Below, piece after piece: positions 11,940-23,604 of a DNA stretch of 64,000 bases. Position 1 is the stretch's first letter, and each line of letters begins with the position of its first letter. Source of the stretch: Thozetella sp. PMI_491 (Eukaryota > Ascomycota > Sordariomycetes > Chaetosphaeriales > Chaetosphaeriaceae); assembly GCA_021432635.1 (NCBI GenBank), contig MU270039.1, forward strand, positions 372,001 through 436,000, given 5' to 3'. The notes beneath the pieces were generated by a model, which searched no databases, was not told the DNA's origin, and saw only the letters and a list, made by a program, of their open reading frames with translations. Both the position numbers and the translations under genes were made by a program.

Positions 11940-12617
11940 TTCGAAGCTTAATTTTCGCGTGGAGTTCTGGTCTTTCGGGGCTAGGTAAACTAGCCGATGA
12001 AGAGGGAAGTGGTGGAACGAGTGGTGGTTTAGTATGTCGGAGCAAAGTTTTCTCCGAGCAGCTACCGGAGATAGGCTCTTGTCAATACGGGATACCTTTA
12101 GGCTTTTAGTGAGCCATACCTTGGCGAGAGCAGTAAAGGAGACATATTATTTCCCAACCTGTGGCGCGGAAAAGAGGGGCGGTGGAGAGGGGCGGCTGTC
12201 TGTTTGTTTGTTTGTTTGTTTGTTTGTCTATTTAACGCCCTTCGGCAGGCAGACCTAATCGTTCTAACCTGCTCGCTTCCACCCCAGAGGAGTATTAGGC
12301 GCTCGGATACTCTAAACACTACATACAAAAAGAGAGCGCAAGTCCGAGGGTCAAAGCTTCTAGCTACGTCATCTCTATGTCCCGGGGTCCTCCCCCAAGA
12401 TCTTGTTCAGTCTGGGCACATCCTCGATGGCTGTTGGTTACATTCAATTTACTCGCCCGGGGGCTTCGGCGCGCCGCGTCGGGGACAGCCGTCGCCCCTT
12501 TATGGCTTAAGAGGTTCCAAAGAGGGACGCCTAGTTCTAGCCCAGGGGCTAGGCCAGCGTCCCTAGGACGAAATTTTCAAATACATTGCCAAACAGTACG
12601 AATTCGCACTCGGCACG
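11940..12617. other. Intergenic with a tetranucleotide microsatellite
   Basis: Space between the F-box gene start and the LINE fragment. It holds a TGTT microsatellite at 12201-12227. No gene is recognised. Confidence 0.45.
12201..12227. repeat. (TGTT)n microsatellite
   Basis: Six full TGTT units plus a partial copy, uninterrupted. It is a simple sequence repeat in non-coding DNA. Confidence 0.95.
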
Positions 12618-13190
12618 TCAGCATTCTATTGGCTCGGGTGGTTCCAGTATAGCCTGGTTGAAGCTGGGGCATATCTTTTCATAGAAGCCCTTTGTAAACT
12701 GTTGGAAGCCGAAGGGGTCTTCCCACATGAGCCGTTCCAGCCGTTCCTCGTCGTCGGCTGGTTCGGGGTCCAAGCTCGGCCACATGTGCCTCTGGCGTTG
12801 TACTCTCAGGCATCGCAGGAAGTGGTCTGGCGCCTTTCTCTCCCCGCAGGAGCAGAGGAGGTAGGCACCTTCGTCTGTTGTGGTAGTCGGCAAAGTCACC
12901 GTGGCCCGTCCTTGCGGCCAGCAAGCGGGCGACTGTCTGTCGCGAGAGTATCAGCGTTTTTGGGCACTTGGTGTCCGCGTCAAGTCCATGCTTGTCGTAT
13001 CCGGGTCGTTTCTCGGCGATGGGTCTCCACCAATCGCCGAACGCGACCCGGTACGCCTGCTTGGCCACTCTTCTCTGGTACGCCAGGGTGGGTAGGGCTC
13101 CTGGGGGCTCCTGGAGTTCTGTGCCAGCCTTCGCCAGCTCGTCGGCCCGCTCGTTGCCTTGAGGGGCGGCTGTCGAATCACGTGAACACC
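12618..13190 (-). mobile_element. 5'-truncated LINE (Tad-like) fragment: end of RNase H and C-terminal zinc knuckle
   Basis: On the minus strand, G-N-E-R-A-D-E-L-A-K-A-G is the distal part of an RNase H domain as found in fungal Tad/I-clade non-LTR retrotransposons. It is followed by L-A-A-R-T-G-H-G-D-F-A-D-Y-H and then C-S-C-G-E-R-K-A-P-D-H-F-L-R-C, the C-x-C...H...C motif after RNase H in these elements. The frame shifts by one base between the two parts, near 12880, so the copy is dead. Everything upstream (endonuclease, reverse transcriptase) is absent, as expected for a 5'-truncated insertion. No target-site duplication or poly-A tail was identified with confidence. The family name is by motif only. 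Confidence 0.75.
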
Positions 13191-13727
13191 AGAGAGCTCT
13201 ACGTCATTGAGGCGTGGTGATCAACAATCTCACATTGTCCATGAAATCGAGTCAAGCCGAAGTCTATTCATCAGCGATCGCGTTTTTCTTACACAGCAGT
13301 TATTCAACTCTCTTCTGTCAGTGACATCGTATTTTGCATCGATGCATTGATGCACGATGCCATAGTTTGTGGACTAACTCGATGTTCGGTAGTTTGCAGC
13401 TGCTATGGATTACTCGCGCCCCGAAACAGCCGCCGCTACCTACAACAGCTCCGGCTCTCCCAGGCCTGAGTTCAGCGAGCCCCGACCTTGGGCATAGTCA
13501 TAAAAAAAGCCTCAGTTGGCATGTCTTAGTCAGCTGACAATTTAAGGTATCTGGTGAAGAAAATTCCTGGATCCTCGTTCGAGGGTGGATGGGCAGGGAG
13601 ACTAAGAAGTCAAACTCTCGCAGTATTGGTGATCAATTCTTTTTAACTATCTATATCGCGATTGTTACACGAGAAAAGAAATGAAATGAAATGAAAAAGG
13701 GTAAACCAGATCCTCCGTTAATAGTGT
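13191..13727. other. Intergenic, nothing recognised
   Basis: Non-coding sequence between the LINE fragment and the 3' end of the carbonic anhydrase. It has a 12-bp palindrome (TGCATCGATGCA at 13335) of no evident function. Confidence 0.45.
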
Positions 13728-14525
13728 TCATACTTCAAGCTTTACTTCCTTGGCCTCGCCAGTTTTGATGTCAAAGAGGAAGCCCCGAGCTGTGTTCTTC
13801 AACTCGTCCCTGATGAGCTGGTTCGCACGAAGCCATTCGAGATCGCCCCTCACGCTAGTCTCCATGCTAAAGCTCGGAGTTAGTATCAGCAACAAGGATC
13901 GTCCGGCATGAAGCAGAATTTGATTTTGGACTTACTCAATGTTTGCGCCCCAGTCAATACCGTCCACCTCTTCCCAATGGGACTCGTCTACTCGCGCCTT
14001 GACAGTATCCCTCAACCAATCGTTGGTGACTTGGAGAGAACCGCAGTCGGTATGGTGCACAATGACAAGCTCTTTGATGATGAACTTGGTATCTAGGAGG
14101 AGAATGTCCCGGACTGCGAATCGGATGTTGCCGCCCGCATTGCGGTACATCATGACCACTAGATTATCGAATTAGTCTCTCATTTTGGTGCATCTCAGCT
14201 TCTTTATCTTACTTTCGCCTGTCGGGCTCCCCACGTTCATGTCAATAAATCTGTCGATGCTGCAGCGAGGGTCCATGCAAGCCACTAAAGAGCACACACG
14301 GGATTAGCACATTCACTAGCAGAGATCTGTGGGCCGGTTGAGCATACCAACAATGGTAAGGCGAGGCTTGGTCGTAGGTGTGTTGACCTCCGAAAGCAGG
14401 GGGAAAGGAGTAAAGTCCTTCGGCCTGCGCATGCAGGTTAGTAACAGGCTCCCTGTGAAACGGGCTGTGCGAAGGAGGGAGACAGACTCATAAGCCGCGA
14501 CAAGGTCTGCAACAGTCTTAGACAT
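13728..14525 (-). CDS. Beta-class carbonic anhydrase
   Basis: Exons are 14525-14488, 14424-14348, 14284-14213, 14158-13936 and 13866-13728, giving 182 residues. The zinc site is complete. A-C-M-D-P-R supplies the first Cys and the Asp-Arg dyad; H-H-T-D-C-G supplies the His and second Cys. Y-R-N-A-G-G is the conserved loop between them. The enzyme interconverts carbon dioxide and bicarbonate. At this length, and with no targeting sequence visible, it resembles the short cytosolic type of fungal beta-carbonic anhydrases. The last four exon junctions are canonical and in phase. The first intron has a weak donor (GTCTGT at 14487), so the residues around position 13 are uncertain. Confidence 0.9.
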
Positions 14526-15324
14526 GGCTTGTGGATGCGATGGTGCGATGTTGGTGTAAGGCGGAGTAGTTGTCGTTGTTTTTAGAACCTCGAGTGTTCT
14601 AGCTGTAACTGGAAGGTGGGATGGTATCTTCGATATGTAGAAGACGGGTGGTTGAGGTTGTCTGCGCAAAGGATATGTGCATTAACAACAGCGAGAGCAT
14701 CTCAGTCTTTATAGGCATTCCGTCCATCGTATGCGACATGCGCGTCTTAGAAATCCAGGTCAATTTGTAACCTCTATCTCTTGTTTCCTCCGAGTACTCA
14801 CGGAGGTTGAACACGATGTGCTTTAAAGCAAACCTACATCGGGAGGACTGTGACACATTACAAATAGTGAACTAAGCACTGTAATAGGTTCGATATACTC
14901 AATAGGCAGCGTCTCCCACACGCACCCGCCATTTCGCAGCGGCCCCGAACTGAGTCGGGGCTAATGGCTACTGATTACTGATCACCAACAGCTCGGCAGC
15001 GCCGCATCCAATAGGACGGCGATAAGACCTGGCCCCGCACCAAATATATTTGTCTGCCAAGGCAGGGCAGGGAGTTACCTCTGTGCAGCAGTTATAGAAT
15101 GTACTAATATATAGCGGCAGCTGCGGCAGCACTGCATCATAGCTTTCCCTAATATTTTGATGTCTTGGGTTACGATTTTTGTCCTCTTTGGCCGGTGCAG
15201 AGGTATTAGAAAGCTTGGTTCCATGTATAACTCAAAGGACATTTTATACTTGGGAAACTTGAATGCGCGCTGCACTTCACGACGGCTTAAAGCGGTACAG
15301 CCTAGCTAATTCCATTCCGCAGAT
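14526..15324. other. Intergenic, nothing recognised
   Basis: Upstream of the carbonic anhydrase and downstream of the acetyltransferase. No other gene or repeat was supported. Confidence 0.45.
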
Positions 15325-15906
15325 CTACGTCGTCCCCTCCTCAATCTTACACAGCTCCCTCCATTCCCAATCCAGCATCCCGAACTGTATGTCATCCCAC
15401 CACCTACCAGCATGCCAAAACATCTGCCTACTTACACCCTCCTCCTTAAATCCTATCTTTTCGTACAACCTTCTCGCGCCTTCATTAAACTCAAATACCC
15501 GGATTCCTACTCGATGGATATTTGCTGTCCCAAACGCCCAATCCAAAGCCCAATTGATAGCCTCCGTGCCATATCCTTTGCCTTGATACGGATTGATGAT
15601 ATTAATGCCAATCTCTGTGAACCGATGATGTACAAGGCTAGGACCGAGTGGCGAGAGATGAATATCCCCGATTGGGATAGGCTTAGAAGAAGGCTCTGGA
15701 CCAGGCAGGCAGATCACGACCCCCAACAGGGCCTCTTCGACTGCCTTCATAAGGCTCAGGGCATTTACCCTAGTAGTAGGTTTTGCTAGTCCTGGATTTG
15801 AGTTGCGAATCGCAATTGGGTCTGCTTGGATTGCCATAAAAAGATCCTCATCTTCGGGTTCCACTAAGCGATAAATGAGGCGCTTAGAAGAGAATGGGTC
15901 GGCCAT
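15325..15906 (-). CDS. GNAT-family N-acetyltransferase (RimJ/RimL-like)
   Basis: A single exon of 193 residues starts M-A-D-P-F-S-S-K-R-L-I-Y-R-L-V-E-P-E-D-E. The acetyl-CoA binding motif A appears as I-N-I-I-N-P-Y-Q-G-K-G-Y-G-T-E-A (Q/RxxGxG/A type). It is followed by R-V-G-I-R-V-F-E-F-N-E-G-A-R-R-L-Y-E-K-I-G-F, the usual beta5 and N-x-x-A-x-x-L-Y-E-K-x-G-F region of the Acetyltransf_3 family. It is expected to transfer acetyl from acetyl-CoA to a primary amine on a small molecule or protein N-terminus; the substrate is unknown. Length is typical and the first ATG matches the family start. No intron is needed. Confidence 0.9.
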   Translation of the reverse strand: MADPFSSKRLIYRLVEPEDEDLFMAIQADPIAIRNSNPGLAKPTTRVNALSLMKAVEEALLGVVICLPGPEPSSKPIPIGDIHLSPLGPSLVHHRFTEIGINIINPYQGKGYGTEAINWALDWAFGTANIHRVGIRVFEFNEGARRLYEKIGFKEEGVSRQMFWHAGRWWDDIQFGMLDWEWRELCKIEEGTT

Positions 15907-16882
15907 GAGGATGCCTTGTTTCCTCGGCGATTTTTCTTAATTGGCGAACTCGAGACTGCGTAGAGAATGCGATTTAATCGCAAATCGAAGTATCTAAAGC
16001 ATGCGCACCAAGTGAGCGGCCTTGAGAAATGCCGAGCGTCATATGCCCTCGTATGTATCATGTGCCATAGCTGGTGAAACGACGGCAGTCTTGATGTCTT
16101 TCTTTATAGTTCCTGAGGATAGGAATTATTTGAAAACAGCGTAACCTGGGAAACACAAGACCCACCTTAATTGCGGGGCTGCTGAAATAGACATCGTCTT
16201 ACCTATCAAGGCATTTGTTTCTAACGGAGCTGCAGCGACGAGTGATTCACACCGACTTTAAGTTTAACTTTGATACAGGATATACCGGTAAGTGTACTGT
16301 GGAAGTGTAGGTACCTTAGGTGAGCCCCTGTAGGTGAGGTACTCGGATAGCAGCGGCTGCTGCCCCGCACTCGAACGGGATTTAGAGCAACCAGATAAGT
16401 GAAGCCACAAAGCACATATACGTTATACTAAATGCGCCGTCTCAAGGGCGGAACTGACTGTTTCTAGAAAGAATAGACCACCGGCGCCATTCAGTCCACA
16501 ATCACTTCGAGCTTCTGACCAGTGCTAGCATCAACGGCTCAGGATACGAGCAACGATCTTGCGCCTAGCCGAAGTGCGGCTCTTTGCGTCGGGAGGGGCC
16601 TATACCTACAAAGCGTTCCGAAGCCTTTCAACGGGTAGACTCATGGTTGGTTAAGCAAATGAAAAATAATAATTGCGAAACCTTGACAATCCAACTCGCA
16701 ATAAGTTTGTTGATCTGCTTAGTGAATGCGTGTCTACCGAAGAAAACGACAGTGTCATCAGAAATAGCAACTTGAGGTTTGCACAAAAGAGGTACCCGGC
16801 CCCTTATCAAGGAGCACACATCGGTCTTCCTTAAATCAACACTATAGCCCCTCATCCCTTCAGGCGGAATTATTCGAGGCCA
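15907..16882. other. Intergenic, nothing recognised
   Basis: About 1 kb without a supported gene, between the acetyltransferase promoter and the 3' end of the DUF1996 gene. Confidence 0.45.
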
Positions 16883-18186
16883 TTACTTGTAAGTAACTTG
16901 CACATTGCCGGGAAGTGCAGCGAGCCCTAGGGGACATACGTTAGGAAGGAATGAAGATAAGTCTGGTCATGCGTTTGCTTACATTCCCCGCCCCTGCCGA
17001 CGGTCTCTATCACCTGGCTCTTTTTGGTGCAAGCCACCGCGTCTTTGGCGGCCTGTGACTTGAGCGCGCTACATTTCTCATTGACGCAGTCGCTCCCGAG
17101 GAGGGCGTCCATACCCCGCTGCAGGGCGTCGCCTTTCCAGCCGAACAGGTAGTCACCGTGCTGGCCGTGGCCAGTGCTAGCATTCAGTCAGTATCCCCGG
17201 CCGGAGCGCCAGTTCTGAGTGGCGACTCACCCATCGCCAAAACTGTATACAAAGGGCTGTTTGCCATCCTTGAAGTACTTGGGGTCGTTGAATGGCCTTG
17301 TATCCCATTGCATCTCGTACATCAGCTGGGGGATGCGCACGGGGTGGGTGCTAGGGCAGCCCGCGTTGGCGAGTACAGCACCGCCGGGGGAGTACGCCAC
17401 ATGGGACCGGTGATCGGGGCTGTCGAGGTTCTTCCCGTCCCAGCATGAGGGGAAGACGATGGAGGCCCGGATGCCGTCGGGGCAGACTTTGTTCGGGAAG
17501 GCGGACGTGTCCTTGGAATCACACGGAGCAAACCCGGCACCGTTTCCGTTGCACCGGTGGCAGATCCCCGGGAACGTCCCGGTCTTGCTGCGGAGTTGGG
17601 GGTTGCCGGCGATCATGCGGAAGCCCTTGTGGGCGTCAGACCTTATGGTCGCACTGAGGCAAACACAATGAGAAAAGACTGACCGGCTTGAAGGCAGTCG
17701 TCTTGGCGCTGCCGCCGTACGGAGTCATGTAGTATACTGTGATGCCTCCACCCTGCGGGTGTCGCTCTCCGTCGAGGCCTTTAAAGTTTGTCTGCTGTGT
17801 GACAAGTTTATACGACCCGTTCTCGGGAGACTTGAAGTACAAGCTAGCGGTCCAGTAGTTGCTAAGTCTTCCGCGTAGGTACAGGTCGTGCAGGTCGACG
17901 TGGTAGGCGGCTCCATGTTGCTGGGGTCCATCTAGGCCACGATGGTCAGCAGTAGGCGGGCAGACAGAGGAGAGAGGAGGAGAAGCAGTACCGTGATATT
18001 GAACGAGTTTCCGCCCACAACCTGATGGGTATGTGCAGATGGGTTCATGCCGGGGTTCACGATCGGGTCGGCTCGTTCAATGACAAGCTGTGAGCATGCA
18101 AATCGCAGCAGCTTGCCGACATTCACGTTTTGGGCGGCGGCATGCTGGGCAAGCAGCAGCGCGGCTGCGAGATGTCCTCGGACCAT
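16883..18186 (-). CDS. DUF1996-domain secreted protein, with one apparent frame break
   Basis: Five exons: 18186-17992, 17931-17684, 17625-17231, 17176-16983, 16926-16883. A short hydrophobic leader (L-A-A-A-L-L-L-A-Q-H-A-A-A) suggests secretion. The DUF1996 family marks are clear: D-P-I-V-N-P-G...H-T-H-Q-V-V-G-G-N, S-N-Y-W-T-A-S-L-Y-F, Y-Y-M, G-F-R-M-I-A-G, C-W-D-G-K-N-L-D, P-Q-L-M-Y-E-M-Q-W-D, G-Q-H-G-D-Y-L-F-G-W. The second exon is 248 nt, one short of a multiple of three. The frame slips between T-Y-A-E-D and S-N-Y-W near 17868; with one base restored the protein would be 358 residues. This is either a sequencing or assembly error or an early pseudogene. Function of the family is unknown; members are extracellular and often co-expressed with wall or plant-degrading enzymes. 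Confidence 0.82.
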
Positions 18187-19730
18187 GGCGCTAGGAATCA
18201 ACACTATCTTGCGGAGAGTTGGCAAGATGCTAGATGCTACCGTCCTGGTGACTACCATGGATTCTCTGCCGGCTTTTAAACATCCAGTCTCATGGCCCTC
18301 TGTTCGGCAAATGTGTTCTTGGGTAAGACGACGGGCCAATCAGGGGAGAATATTAATCACCCTCCACACTCCAATATCTGGGGTATCTATGCACACGACG
18401 GGATAGGCTAGGCTAGTAGTACCATGGTGAATGGCGATCTCCACAAAGGCTGAACGGGCTCGGTTAGAGCCGAGTGGCGGCTTTCTTCGCTTGTCACGTC
18501 CGTCGCATATAGCTGTCACATATTGCAGGTATCACGATGCCAAACATAGCAGGGAACGCGCACCGGTAAAGGAAGCGGACGTCTGCCATGGTAGCCGAGC
18601 TATACCCTTCGCTCTGATCAGGCCTAAATAGCAGCAGCCTTCTGGGCATCTGAGGCGCATGGCAAGACTCGACGTCCTCGGAACCTATCTTGATTTGCTC
18701 GCGCCTCTGGAAAGCCGTTCTTTGATTCGCCGTCACATTCTCGAAGCGGTTTGCACCCTATCTAGGAGTGTTGGGTGTTGCTGACGACACCTGGAAAAGA
18801 GGACCCACTGACACACGAGTATCGGAACGATATTCCGGTGTATTTCCCCAACTAGGGTACTGGTACAGTAACTTGCTTGCGTACAACGTAGAGCCTAGAT
18901 GATCCACGTGCTTACCTGACCTGCCTTGCCTTTGGGAAGCTGCGGGGGCTAGATGTCTTACGAAAGCTATTGGGGAACACGGGTTGGTCTGGTTGTGAGC
19001 GTTATCTAGCTTGCCTAAGACATCCGGCCAGTAATTAGAAAGCCTCGCAAAACCGTGAAAGGCAGCGCTAATCCTTCGGGGTGGCACTCGTAACGGCCAA
19101 CGGGCACCTAATTGGCGAACTAGCTAAGGTAGCCACCAACGCCTAGTTCAAGCTTATAAAACCTGAGGGAAATGAGAGAGATAGAGGCGGGGAGAGTGTC
19201 GAATGGCTGCGCCACGCGCACCCCTGCAGCATAGAAGCAAGCAATCTTCGGTGCTGCGCGTGTTGCAGTGCAGTCCCCAGATAATTCGAAGAGCCTCTTG
19301 GCGCTGCAGGGCGACCACACCACGGCGACGGGAATTGCAGGAGAGCGTTCACAAATTAAAACAAGATGCACAGCAGCGGTGGCGGTCGGTAACCAGCACC
19401 AGAGAGGAGTTTGGTCCGACTTGGGGGGAAGAGACGAGGACTGCATGTGCATGAGTCGTCGCCGAGGCATCGCCTCCCCACAACATTTTGTCCCGGGGGA
19501 TGCCAGCTACCCGGCAGCGCAGCAAGACACACAAGACACCGAGGAATACGAGTACTTTTGCAATGCCGAGGAGGATCGATCGCCAATTGTTGATCGGAAT
19601 TGGGGGGATTCTCGGCAGCCTGCACCGTAAAACTCTATCTGCTGGTGCCGGTCGCAGGCCATCCCCAATCGAGCAGCTGGCAGCGGCCTCAAATCGCGTG
19701 CCATGGGCCAAGACAGCTCATCAGGAATGT

Positions 19731-19760
19731 GCCAAGCGAGGGCCAAGCGAGGGCCAAGCG
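19731..19760. repeat. Short tandem repeat, 11-bp unit
   Basis: The unit GCCAAGCGAGG is present in two exact copies plus a third partial copy. It lies about 0.9 kb upstream of the subtilisin gene. No function is known. Confidence 0.85.
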
Positions 19761-20534
19761 ATGGTGCTGCGTGCGACTGGCGGGATGCCCGGGCGCCTGG
19801 GGGAGCGTCTTGGAGAGGATCAAGCATGTCTTTGCTAGCTTCCCGTGCAGGGCAAGCCTACGCCCTACGGCGCCAACAAGCGGCGCCAATATTTATGTAG
19901 CGTCTCGGTGTGGCAACTGGTGTGTGTATCCTCTTTCCCGTCTGGCCTGTCCCGCCTGTCTCGCCTGTGGGCTCCGGGTGGCTGTTCGTACGCGACGTCG
20001 GCTCCAATTCGCCAATTCGCTGGGTCTCCCCGACGGGCAAATAGGCGCTCCGAGGCGCCATTTCCCTCTCCTTCCACTTCGGAGCGCCAAGTACGAGGGT
20101 GCTCAGGTCGCCTGCATGGATAAGATGGATAGCATGGATAGCCGGTGGGGCGCTCGCATCCAGCTCAGGGGTGGACCTCAGGGGCGGACCGGGCTAAGCA
20201 TTTGCTGGGTCTTGGCCTTTGGCCTCCACGTTAGGGCGCCGCCGCCGCCGGCCGCGCGCTTCTCTAACAGCGGCTCCGGACGTTTGTCCACGGGCTGCTT
20301 GCTGGTAATCTCCCACAAAGCCAGCTACCCCGGTCTGCCACTCAAGAACACACCCCATCTAATGCCGACTGATCGCCGCTACTACGAGATTGGAAGTTGG
20401 CGCACCGCTCGCGGGGCAGTCCTGTACGAGCTCGCCAGGTCCTCCCGCCAGCCATCACGACAATGGAGGGGCGCCGGCGGATGCGCCCGCAAGGGACCTT
20501 GGCTCCGCCCGGCGTACGACGCCTGTCTGGGTCC

Positions 20535-20540
20535 TATAAA
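20535..20540 (+). promoter_or_regulatory. TATA box of the subtilisin gene
   Basis: TATAAA lies about 100 bp before the ATG at 20643, in otherwise GC-rich DNA, with a C/T-rich stretch between. Position and context fit a core promoter; no transcript data support it. Confidence 0.6.
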
Positions 20541-20642
20541 GGCGTCGGCGTGGACCACATCCCAGCTCGCCCCTCCTCGCGATGCTCTCCTTAGGTTATC
20601 GAGAAGCTCCCTGCTTTCGTTCCCTGTGGCCTAGACGTCAAG

Positions 20643-23604
20643 ATGGTCAAGATGCAGCTCTCATCGCTCCTCCTCGGGCTCTGCCTGGCGGGTGGTAGCG
20701 CTGCCGTCGACCGGCGCGTGCTCCGCCGCGACGACGGCCTCACTGCCCCCGTCGGCGCCCCCGCGCCCAAGCGCTTCATTGTCGAGTTCGCCGAGGTAAG
20801 AAGCTGGTCCCAACCCGTCTGCTGCCAGCTGGCAGCCGGGGCTTGCTCCGTGCACGCGCAATTGCTGACCGTTGCCGAACGCTACAGGGCGTCGACCCGA
20901 CCGTGGCCCTCGAATCATTGACGTCGGCTTCGGGAGCCAAGGTGGTGAAGGTGTTCAACTCGGACGTTTTCCAGGGCGCCGCGCTGGAGTCGGACGAGGA
21001 CAACGTCGACTCGTTGCAAGCCCTCACGCACGTCGCCCAAGCCTGGACGTCGCGCCGCATCCCCTTGGCCCCCGTCGATCCTGCGCAGGTGTTTAGCGCC
21101 GATGCCACGGCGAATGCCACCAGCAGCAGGGACATCCACTTCATGACTGGAGTGGACAAGCTGCACGCTGCCGGCATCCTCGGAAAGGGAGTCAACGTCG
21201 GTGTGGTGGACACGGGTGTTGCCTACAGACACCCGGCGGTACGTTGCATCCTAACCCGCACTGGAAGCGGCTGATTCGCCTGCCCCCGGTCCATGGCGTG
21301 GTGCTAACCGAATAATTAGCTCGGCGGCGGATTCGGCCCCGGCTTCAAGGTCGCGGGTGGTTACGACCTGGTGGGCAACGAATACTGGCCCAACGAGGGC
21401 CAGAAGACGCCCGACAGCGATCCCGATGACCAGCAGGGTCACGGCACTCACGTGTCTGGTATCATTGCCGGAAACGGCGAGAAGTGAGCGCGCAAATCCT
21501 CCTGCTGTAGCTTGTGCTGTATCATGCTGACCGGATCCCTAGCTTCGTTGGTGTGGCACCTGAGGCCAACATCTACATGTACAAAGTCTTCACCCACATC
21601 GACAACACCGATGAGGACACCCTCATCGAGGCCTTCCTCCGTGCTTACGATGACGGCGTCGACATCATCTCGTCGTCCATCGGTGGCGCGAGCGGCTTCG
21701 TCAATGGTGCCTGGGCCTTGGTTGCGTCTCGCCTGGTGGAGCAGGGCGTCGTGGTGACCATCTCGGCCGGTAACAGTGGTGCTGATGGCCCCTTCGTCGC
21801 CAGCAGCGGCTCTTCGGGCGCCAACGTCCTGGCCATCGCCTCCGTCAACGGTGCGACCATCTTCGCTCCCACTTTCGACCTCAGCATCGATGGCGCCATC
21901 TCGAAACTCGCTTACCTGACCTCGGACGACTGGACGGTGGCTAGTGGGCTGCCCATTGTGCCGCTCACTCTCGACACCACCGTCGCTGCCGACGCGTGCA
22001 CTGCGCTGCCTTCCACCACCCCCGACTTTACCGGAAAGGTCGTCCTAGTCCGCCGAGGAAGCTGCACCTTCGCTACTAAGCAGGCCAACCTGGCTCCCTT
22101 CAACGCCAAGTACATCCTGTTCTACAGCACCCCTACCGCGTCCTTGACCGCCCCCGGAACCGATGACCACAGCAGCATCGTTGCCATGATCACCCCTGCC
22201 GACGGCGCGACCATCGTCAACGCGTACAAGGCCGGCTCCAACCTCTCGGCCACCTTCTTCAACATCGACAGCGGCGAGGTCAAGGGCATCAACAACACCC
22301 TGGGCGGTCTCGCCAGCACCTTCACCTCGATTGGACCCACCAACGAGCTGTTCATCAAGCCTGATGTTGCCGCCCCCGGTGGCTCCATCTTCTCCACCTA
22401 CCTCGACGGCGGATGGGCGGTTCTGAGCGGAACTTCCATGGCCTGCCCGTACGTCGCCGGTGTGGCTGCTCTGTACATCGGCCAGTACGGCGGTCGCAAG
22501 ACCAACGGTGTCGGCTTCGCCAAGGCCCTGGCCGCCCGCATCATGACCTCCGGCGAGATCATCCCCTGGGACCCGACTGCGCAGACCGGCGGCATTGACA
22601 ATGCCATCTCGTCGGTTGCCCAGGTCGGCACCGGTCTGATCAACGCCACCAAGGTCCTCAGCTTCGAGACCCAGCTGTCGTATGACAAGTTCGCCCTCAA
22701 CGACACTCACCACTTCAGCCGCTACCACAGCGTCGATGTCACGAACACTGGCAAGTCTTCCATCACCTACTCGTTCGAGCTCGAGGCTGCTGGTGGCTTC
22801 TACGCGGCCATCGTAGACCCCGAGGATTCCAGCGCCCCGCGCATGGCCATCTTCGGAGAGGCTCTTGCCGAGCCCGCCGGCTGGGTCCCAGAGGTGTCGC
22901 TTCCCAGCTCCTTCACTCTGGCCCCGGGCCAGACCAAGACTGCCAAGGTCTCGTTCAACTATCCCACCGGCCTGGATGGCACCCGCGTGCCTGTCTACAG
23001 CGGCAACATCCTCGTCAAGGGTAGCAACGCCGAAACTCTGAGGGTCCCCTACCTCGGCGTCGCCTCTGACCTCCACAAGGACATCGGCCAGGTCTTTGAG
23101 TACCCGTGGGGCGCGCCGCTCATCACCTCGACCCGCGAGAACATCCCCATCGCCAATAAGGCCAACTTCACGTTCGACCTCAGCGTCGACAAGCAGGACT
23201 TCCCCAACCTGTGGAGCATCCTCAAGTACGCCACCACCGAGCTCCGGTGGGACATCTTCGAGTCCACCTGGAAGGAGCGCGATTGGGTGTACCCCCCGGT
23301 CGTGGGCAAGGCCGGCTATGTGGGCTCCGCGACGGCCTGGGCCGGCGACTCGTCGGAGGGCAAGATCTTCAACCCCGCCACCAACTCGTCGACCAACCTG
23401 CTCTCGTTCCCCCAGATCAACGTGCCCCGTGACTATTCCAGCGGCAACGGCACGCACTTCTGGTGGCTCGGCCAACTTGCCAACGGTACCACCATCGCGC
23501 CGGGTACCTACCAGTTCCGCATTGCGGCGCTCGTCCCCTTCGGCACCCCCGGTAGCTCCAACAACTGGGACGTGTTCCAGACCCCGCCCTTCACGGTGCT
23601 TTAA
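20643..23604 (+). CDS. Secreted subtilisin-like serine protease (S8, PA domain, C-terminal beta domain)
   Basis: Exons 20643-20795, 20888-21238, 21320-21483 and 21543-23604 give 909 residues. A signal peptide (L-S-S-L-L-L-G-L-C-L-A-G-G-S-A-A) and an I9-type propeptide (P-K-R-F-I-V-E-F) come first. The catalytic triad is Asp159 (V-G-V-V-D-T-G), His212 (G-H-G-T-H-V-S-G) and Ser521 (S-G-T-S-M-A-C-P-Y-V-A-G), with the oxyanion Asn in S-A-G-N-S-G. Between His and Ser sits a PA-domain insert (V-L-V-R-R-G-S-C-T-F). About 350 residues of Fn3/Vpr-like beta domain follow the Ser. This is the minor-extracellular-protease Vpr-like class used to digest external protein. Strong C/G bias at third codon positions suggests high expression. 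A long open frame on the opposite strand (23475-22045) is a by-product of this bias. Confidence 0.95.

Larger units (their letters stand above)
18187..20642. other. Long intergenic region, GC-rich in its second half
   Basis: From 18187 to about 19100 nothing is recognised. From 19100 to 20640 the DNA is GC-rich and therefore open in many frames, including a 344-codon frame at 19600-20634 that I do not believe. It carries short direct repeats and ends with the core promoter of the subtilisin gene. Confidence 0.5.

Noticed and set aside
13335-13346. Palindrome TGCATCGATGCA
   Set aside because: A 12-bp perfect palindrome can occur by chance in a window this long. No partner copies or gene context give it meaning.
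19600-20634. A 344-codon open frame upstream of the subtilisin gene
   Set aside because: The GC-rich DNA is open in several frames at once. The translation has no domain, and the region carries the subtilisin TATA box and leader.
22045-23475. A 476-codon open frame on the minus strand
   Set aside because: It lies opposite the subtilisin exon, whose strong third-position C/G bias opens the antisense frame. Its translation is low-complexity Gly/Val/Asp-rich with no family marks.
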